Source of the DNA: Massilia sp. CF038
GTDB lineage: Bacteria > Pseudomonadota > Gammaproteobacteria > Burkholderiales > Burkholderiaceae_D
Direction of reading: 5' to 3'
NCBI RefSeq assembly: GCF_900129765.1
Contig: NZ_FQWU01000002.1
Location: 1,054,001-1,118,000, forward strand
DNA length: 64,000 nucleotides
In this document: positions 59,269 through 64,000 of the stretch, piece after piece
Position numbering within the stretch: position 1 is the first letter of the stretch
Layout of the letters: each line of letters starts with the position of its first letter
Notes under the pieces: model-generated
The model's database searches: none
What the model was told of the DNA's origin: nothing
Seen by the model: the letters and a program-made list of their open reading frames with translations, nothing else
Translations under genes and position numbers: made by a program

Positions 59269-61071
59269 TCAATCCCAGCCATTCTGCTGCTCCGCTTCCA
59301 GTGCGGCCGCATCCTGGGCAAACATATCCTCCAGCTCGTCGCGCGCCTGCTTGGCAGCGGACATGAACTGCTCCTGGTCTTTATAGAAGGGATAGATCTT
59401 TTCCAGGCCGTTCAAATTGCGCTCTCTGAACAGCATGGCGGCCTGGCGCGCGCGATAGGCGCCAAAGCCCAGCTCGCGCAGCACCTGTCGCCCCAGCATC
59501 AGGGCAGCTTCGAAGGTTTCGCGCTCGATGATGGTCACGCCACGGTCCTTCAAGTCGAACAGGTGGCTCACATTGCGCGCCCGCGCCATGATGGGCAGGT
59601 CAGGGAAGGTACGGCGCACCGCGTCCACCAGTTTCAAACTGTCGTCAATGTCATCGATTGCCACCACCAGCGCGCGCGCGCTGGCCGCGCCTGAGGCATG
59701 CAGCAGGTCGATGCGCGTCACATCGCCATAAAACACCTTGTTGCCGAACTTGCGCAGCAGGTCGATCTGGTCGGGATCGTGATCGAGCACGGTCAGCTTG
59801 ATGCCGTTGGCCTTGAGCAGACGGCCAACGATCTGGCCAAAGCGCCCGAAGCCGGCAATGATCACGTGACCGTCGTTCTGTTCGATCTGATCGGCCTCGC
59901 GCCGTTTGTCGGCGCGGTGCAGCGGGGCGATGAAGCGGTCATGCGCAATCAGCAGCAGCGGCGTGCAGACCATTGACAGCGCCACCACCACGATCAGAAT
60001 CGCGCCCACGCTGTCGGTGAACACGCGCGCTGCCTGCGCCGCGCCGAACACCACGAAGGCAAACTCGCCCCCTTGCGACAGCAAAAACGCAAACAGCGCC
60101 TGCTGGCTGCGCGGGATGCCAATCAGCTTGGCCAAGCCATACAGCACCGCTGTCTTGATCACCAAAAAGGCGGCAACCAGTCCCAGAATCAGCCAGGGCT
60201 GGGCCATGAAAACCCCAAAATCAATCGACATGCCCACGGCGATGAAGAACAGCCCAAGCAGCAGCCCTTTAAACGGCTCCAGATCGGTCTCCAGCGCATG
60301 GCGGTACTCAGAGTCGGCCAGCAGCACGCCGGCGATAAACGCGCCCAGCGCCATCGACAATCCCACCCACTGCATCAGGAGCGCGATGCTGATTACCAGC
60401 AGCAGCGAGAACGCGGTAAAAATTTCGCGCAGGCCGCTTTTGGCGATGGCGCGCAGCGCCGGACGGATCAGATAGCGGCCACTGAGCAGCAGCGTGGCAA
60501 TCACGGCGACGATCTTGAGCGCGTCGACCATGTCCATGCCGTCGCCCCGCTCCGAAGCTGCACCCAGCAGCGGGACAATGGCGATCATGGGAATGGCGGC
60601 AATGTCCTGGAACAGCAGGATGGCAAACGAGGCATCCCCGGTGGCTGTGCCCTTCAAATTGCGCTCCTCCAGCGTGGCCAGGGCAATTGCGGTGGACGAC
60701 AGCGACAGGCCGAGCGCGGCGATGATCGCCACTTTCCAGCCTATGCCAGCGAGCATGGCAGCCAGCGTCAATGCGGTAGCCACGCCCAGCACCTGGGCTG
60801 CGCCGCTGCCAAAAATAGGCCGGCGCATCGCCCACAAGCGCTTCGGCTCCAGTTCCAGTCCGATCAGGAACAGCAGCAGCACCACGCCAAATTCGGAGAA
60901 GTGCAAAATATCTTCCACTTCGCCGATAAAGCGCAGGCCCCACGGGCCAATCGCAATGCCGGCGATCAGGTAGCCGAGCACGGCGCCGAGTCCCAGCCGT
61001 TTCGCCACCGGTACGGCCACCACGGCCGCCGCCAGATAGACCAGGGCGTTGAGCAGCAGGTTATGTTCCAT
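59269..61071 (-). CDS. kefC: glutathione-regulated potassium/proton antiporter KefC-type
   Basis: 600 residues. Cation:proton antiporter-2 membrane domain with about 12 helices (1-385), including HFSEFGVVLLLFLIGLELEP and GDASFAILLFQDIAAIP. Then a TrkA-N (RCK) Rossmann domain (about 405-520: HVIIAGFGRFGQIVGRLLKA) with ligand-sensing region, and a charged C-terminal tail. Potassium efflux protecting against electrophiles. It overlaps the kefF-like gene by 11 bases, so the pair is co-expressed. Confidence 0.92.
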   Translation of the reverse strand: MEHNLLLNALVYLAAAVVAVPVAKRLGLGAVLGYLIAGIAIGPWGLRFIGEVEDILHFSEFGVVLLLFLIGLELEPKRLWAMRRPIFGSGAAQVLGVATALTLAAMLAGIGWKVAIIAALGLSLSSTAIALATLEERNLKGTATGDASFAILLFQDIAAIPMIAIVPLLGAASERGDGMDMVDALKIVAVIATLLLSGRYLIRPALRAIAKSGLREIFTAFSLLLVISIALLMQWVGLSMALGAFIAGVLLADSEYRHALETDLEPFKGLLLGLFFIAVGMSIDFGVFMAQPWLILGLVAAFLVIKTAVLYGLAKLIGIPRSQQALFAFLLSQGGEFAFVVFGAAQAARVFTDSVGAILIVVVALSMVCTPLLLIAHDRFIAPLHRADKRREADQIEQNDGHVIIAGFGRFGQIVGRLLKANGIKLTVLDHDPDQIDLLRKFGNKVFYGDVTRIDLLHASGAASARALVVAIDDIDDSLKLVDAVRRTFPDLPIMARARNVSHLFDLKDRGVTIIERETFEAALMLGRQVLRELGFGAYRARQAAMLFRERNLNGLEKIYPFYKDQEQFMSAAKQARDELEDMFAQDAAALEAEQQNGWD

Positions 61072-61636
61072 CGCGATTCAAATCCGATTCAGTGTAAGGG
61101 GTCGCGTGCGCCAGGGCGCTCAGGCGTTGGCGGAACGCGTCAATGTGGGCGTCGACCGCGCTATTGTCGATCTTGTGGGCGCCGTACAAAATGAGCGGGT
61201 TTTCCCACACCATGTGGCACAGTGCGACGGTCTGGCGAAATGGCGGCAGATAGTCTTCCAGCGGCCGGCCGTGGGCGCCATCGGCGCTGTAGTCGGACTC
61301 GCTGCTGCCGCAGCTAAGCACCAGCCAGTAACGCTTGCCAGCCAGGGCACTGGCGCCAGCGCCATAGGCCCAGCCGGCCTGCAGGACGCAATCGACCCAT
61401 TCCTTGAGCAGCGCGGGCATGCTGTACCACTGGAAGGGATGCACGAACACGATCACGTCGGCGTCCGCCAACAGTGCCTGCTCGGCCGCCACGTCGATAT
61501 GAAAATCGGGATAGGTTTCGTACAGGTCGTGCACGCGCACGCCTGGGATCGTGCGCGCCGCCTGGGCCAGGCGGCGGTTCACGCGCGACTTGTGGGTCGT
61601 GGCGTGAGCATAAATAACGAGGATTTTTTCTGACAT
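61061..61636 (-). CDS. kefF: KefF-like NAD(P)H oxidoreductase
   Basis: 191 residues, flavodoxin-like quinone oxidoreductase. ILVIYAHATTHKSRVNRRL gives the phosphate-binding loop, with VFVHPFQWYSMPALLKEWVD and YWLVLSCGSSESDY for FMN. KefF activates KefC in E. coli. Overlap with the antiporter gene makes this role very likely. Confidence 0.9.
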   Translation of the reverse strand: MSEKILVIYAHATTHKSRVNRRLAQAARTIPGVRVHDLYETYPDFHIDVAAEQALLADADVIVFVHPFQWYSMPALLKEWVDCVLQAGWAYGAGASALAGKRYWLVLSCGSSESDYSADGAHGRPLEDYLPPFRQTVALCHMVWENPLILYGAHKIDNSAVDAHIDAFRQRLSALAHATPYTESDLNRDGT

Positions 61637-61693
61637 TCCCGGGTTATAACATAGAAACTTTCAATGTTGGCCCCCGGGAATAACTTGCGGCCG

Positions 61694-62266
61694 TCAGAAA
61701 CGCAGTACGGGATTCGGACTGTCGCTCGGCAATTCGTCGAGGAAGGCGCTGCAGCACCCTTTCAGGCGGGTTTCCACTTTCGTGATCTGGGTGGCATGCA
61801 GTACACGCGAGCCGATCACGCCGACAATGATGGCAAGTAGCAGCAGGCCGCCGCCGGAGGCGCCGAACAGGCCGGCGTTGTCATTGTCGGTCATGCCAAT
61901 TGCCGTGCCAACCAACAGCATTCCGAGGACGAAGATGACCCAAGCGACGATCTGAAAATTGCGCCGCTTCGCACGATGTTCCTCACACAAGGCAAACGCG
62001 ACTTTGGCCTTCTTTTGCACCAGCATGGCAATGACTGCGTACAGAATCAAATTGGCCAGGATGAAAAGGTACCAGCCCGGGTGATGCCAGGCAAATTTGC
62101 GCGGCTTTTCCATCTCGGCCGAGGCATTGCATTTGACGCAGCGTGCGGGCAGATCATGGCCGTGGGGGACAACGACGACTTTGCCTTTGCGCCAGCAGTT
62201 GCTGAGCGCCTTGTCGAAGGAAACGGCCTTGGGCGCGGCGTAGGGATTGAAGGGGGCAGGATTCAA
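61694..62266 (-). CDS. membrane protein with a CxxC metal-site-like motif, unknown function
   Basis: 190 residues. The start is a TTG (62266) with GGAG seven bases upstream, because the nearby ATG is out of frame. Residues 41-49 read ARCVKCNAS, a CxxC that with other Cys/His (FALCEEH, KGCC) could bind a metal. Helices YLFILANLILYAVIAML, FQIVAWVIFVLGMLLVGTAI and LLLLAIIVGVIG are clearly hydrophobic. No family recognised. Confidence 0.72.
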   Translation of the reverse strand: MNPAPFNPYAAPKAVSFDKALSNCWRKGKVVVVPHGHDLPARCVKCNASAEMEKPRKFAWHHPGWYLFILANLILYAVIAMLVQKKAKVAFALCEEHRAKRRNFQIVAWVIFVLGMLLVGTAIGMTDNDNAGLFGASGGGLLLLAIIVGVIGSRVLHATQITKVETRLKGCCSAFLDELPSDSPNPVLRF

Positions 62267-62353
62267 GCGATGGCTCCATGAATTGATCTGGCCATCTTAT
62301 TCAAAAATAATTACGAATAACAATTTATCTATTGCAACTGTTGTTTTCCATTC

Positions 62354-62740
62354 TCATTGGCGTTGTTGTCGATGACTGTCGGGAACGGATACGGCAGGGG
62401 CAGGAGGTGCGTTCGTGAGCGCTGACGCAGACAGGAGCCGCATCGCGTTCAGCATCGAGTAATGCATGCCAAACAGACCGATGACGAGCGTGATGAACAT
62501 GGCGATCATCCATTTTAATTGGTGATGGATTGCCTTGTGTAACTCCACCCGCAAGCGTTCCATCTCGGCGCGCATTTCCGCGCGCAACATGTCAACATCG
62601 TGCTTCGTCGCGAGGGTGGGCAAGATGGTATCGAAGCGCGTTTCCAGAATGGTGAGCTGCCTGTCCATGTCCGCATCATAGGACGGGCCTGCTCCTCCAG
62701 CAAGCAGGCTCGGGTCATTGGGCAAAGGACTTGGACTCAT
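62354..62740 (-). CDS. small coiled-coil, tail-anchored membrane protein
   Basis: 128 residues from ATG 62740, with GGAG. A helix with heptads (TKHDVDMLRAEMRAEMERL) is followed by a membrane segment (WMIAMFITLVIGLFGMHYSM). Resembles DUF1640/CCDC90-type proteins in outline, but the match is by pattern only. Confidence 0.7.
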   Translation of the reverse strand: MSPSPLPNDPSLLAGGAGPSYDADMDRQLTILETRFDTILPTLATKHDVDMLRAEMRAEMERLRVELHKAIHHQLKWMIAMFITLVIGLFGMHYSMLNAMRLLSASALTNAPPAPAVSVPDSHRQQRQ

Positions 62741-62822
62741 CGTTTCTCCACCAGGAACAGTCACTTTACGCCAATGCAGACATGCGCACGTTTGGCGCGC
62801 ATCAAATTTCGAGGCCCCTGGA

Positions 62823-63218
62823 TTATTCCGTTTCCACAACCGCAGTCACTTCGATTTCAACCCGGGCCCGGTCTTCGATCAAGGCGGCAACCTGCACCGC
62901 GGTCATGGCCGGGTAATGGCGGCCGATCACATCGCGGTAGGCCTGCCCGACTTCCTTGCTGGCGCCCAGATACTCCTTTTTGTCGACCACGTACCAGGTC
63001 ATGCGCACGATGTGTTCCGGTCTGGCGCCGGCTTCGGCCAGCACGTCGACCACGTTCTGCAGTGCCTGGCGGACCTGGCCGGCAAAGTCATCCGTGTGGA
63101 ACTGGCACTGGCCATCCCAGCCGATCATGCCACTGACGTGGATGCTGCGGCCACTGGCCGCTATGCCGTTCGAATAGCCGCGGGCGCGCGCCCACCCTGG
63201 CGGTTGAAGAAAATCCAT
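62823..63218 (-). CDS. RidA-family protein
   Basis: 131 residues, YjgF/RidA fold: YSNGIAASGRSIHVSGMIGW, ALQNVVDVLAEAGARPEHIV, PAMTAVQVAALIEDRARVEI, including the conserved Arg of the active-site region. Members deaminate reactive enamines/imines. Starts one base after the acyl-CoA dehydrogenase stop, so it is probably co-transcribed with a catabolic operon that extends beyond the right edge. Confidence 0.88.
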   Translation of the reverse strand: MDFLQPPGWARARGYSNGIAASGRSIHVSGMIGWDGQCQFHTDDFAGQVRQALQNVVDVLAEAGARPEHIVRMTWYVVDKKEYLGASKEVGQAYRDVIGRHYPAMTAVQVAALIEDRARVEIEVTAVVETE

Positions 63219-63219
63219 G

Positions 63220-64000
63220 TCAGCCTTTCTGTGATGCCGGCGCTGTCTCGCGCAGCAGTTCGCGCGCGATGATCAGCTGTTGTACTTCGGTCGCGCCCTC
63301 GTAGATGCGCAGCGAGCGGATCTCGCGGTACAGGCGTTCCACCGGATGCTCGCTGACGACACCCAGGCCGCCGAACATCTGCACAGCGGCGTCGATGACC
63401 TTTTGCGCCGTTTCGGTCGCCGTCATTTTTGCCATCGCCGCTTCCTTGGTCACCTTGTGGCCCTGGTCGCGCTGCCATGCAGCGCGGTAAGTGAGGAGTG
63501 CGGCCGCGTCGATCCCGGTCGCCATCTCGGCCAGCTTGGCCTGGGTGAGCTGGAAGTCGGCCAGGGTCTGGCCAAACATCTTGCGCGTGGTCGCATGGGC
63601 CAGCGCTTCGTCCATGGCGCGCCGGGCGAAACCAAGCGCCGCCGCGGCGACCGAGGTGCGAAACACGTCCAGCGTGGCCATCGCCACCTTGAAGCCCTGC
63701 CCTGCTTCGCCCAACCGTGCACTGGCGCTGACGCGGCAATCGTTGAACGACAGGCGCGCCAGCGGGTGCGGCGCAATCACATCAATCCGCTCGGCGATGG
63801 AAAAGCCGGGCGTGTCGGCATCGACCACAAAAGCACTGATGCCGCGCGCACCGGGCAACTCGCCGGTGCGGGCAAACACGACGTAGAAATCGGCGATGCC
63901 GCCGTTCGAGATCCAGGTTTTTTCGCCGTTCAGGATATAGCTGTCGCCATCCTGCACTGCCGCGCACTGCATGGCCGCCACATCCGAACCGGCCTGTGGT
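63220..64000 (-). CDS. acyl-CoA dehydrogenase (5' end beyond the right edge)
   Basis: About 260 C-terminal residues. Starts within the family motif [10 protein letters not shown], continues with [21 protein letters not shown] (FAD/substrate contact), [17 protein letters not shown], and the C-terminal [20 protein letters not shown] with [13 protein letters not shown]. This is the FAD-dependent enzyme class that makes the enoyl-CoA. The substrate cannot be given. Partial. Confidence 0.92.
   Translation of the reverse strand, partial: PQAGSDVAAMQCAAVQDGDSYILNGEKTWISNGGIADFYVVFARTGELPGARGISAFVVDADTPGFSIAERIDVIAPHPLARLSFNDCRVSASARLGEAGQGFKVAMATLDVFRTSVAAAALGFARRAMDEALAHATTRKMFGQTLADFQLTQAKLAEMATGIDAAALLTYRAAWQRDQGHKVTKEAAMAKMTATETAQKVIDAAVQMFGGLGVVSEHPVERLYREIRSLRIYEGATEVQQLIIARELLRETAPASQKG

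Overview
The window looks like a chromosomal stretch from a high-GC betaproteobacterium, most likely Oxalobacteraceae (Massilia/Duganella/Telluria group). That placement is inference from gene content: a methylcitrate operon of the acnD-prpF type with a sigma-54 activator, an EpsA-type LuxR regulator, an exosortase-associated CPBP protease, and a hybrid type II secretion / type IV pilus-like operon. No IS elements, prophage, rRNA or CRISPR arrays were seen. The only dispersed repeats are GC-rich palindromic intergenic elements (REPIN/BIME-like).

Layout. 0-5 kb: a partial small gene, xth, and a 1211-residue multi-PAS GGDEF-EAL protein. 5-13.4 kb: the methylcitrate (propionate) operon prpB-prpC-acnD-prpF on the minus strand, opposite prpR, with a clear -24/-12 promoter between them and palindromic repeats at 5.2-5.5, 10.5 and 13.3 kb. 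13.5-16.1 kb: reverse transsulfuration pair (cystathionine beta-synthase, cystathionine gamma-lyase-like). 16.2-22.3 kb: a compact four-gene plus-strand operon of a MoxR AAA+ ATPase, a small protein, a degenerate vWA/beta-propeller protein and a large membrane-tethered alpha-solenoid/beta-propeller protein. This matches the MoxR-vWA-beta-propeller ternary (MVBP) architecture. A convergent parallel beta-helix gene ends against it, and this is the least conventional part of the window. 23.8-34 kb: housekeeping genes (clpA/clpS, cold-shock protein, icd, rluE, rpsT, murJ) interleaved with a GAF histidine kinase and a lipoprotein made of ten exact-length 18-residue Cys-rich repeats.

33.8-43.4 kb: an eleven-gene minus-strand operon transcribed gspG-gspF-gspE-pilM/N/O/P-like-gspD-three pseudopilins. 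Nearly every junction overlaps, and it mixes T2SS motor/secretin genes with T4P-style alignment genes. Next come a PhoB-like response regulator whose phosphoacceptor Asp is replaced by Glu, its co-transcribed EpsA-like regulator, and a large secreted ExeM/NucH-type nuclease. 48.4-55.4 kb: nucleotide-sugar and exopolysaccharide precursor genes (manC, a sugar-1-phosphate nucleotidyltransferase, galE, a UDP-HexNAc 6-dehydrogenase, wecB) with a CPBP-family exosortase-associated protease. 55.4-64 kb: uup, tRNA-Arg(CCU), small membrane or periplasmic proteins of unknown function, a KefC/KefF potassium-efflux pair, a RidA-family protein and the end of an acyl-CoA dehydrogenase.

Genes are densely packed, and many junctions are ATGA, TTGA, GTGA or TGATG overlaps, which implies translational coupling. 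All functions are from reading motifs by eye. No database search was run, and family names for the MVBP components are from recall.
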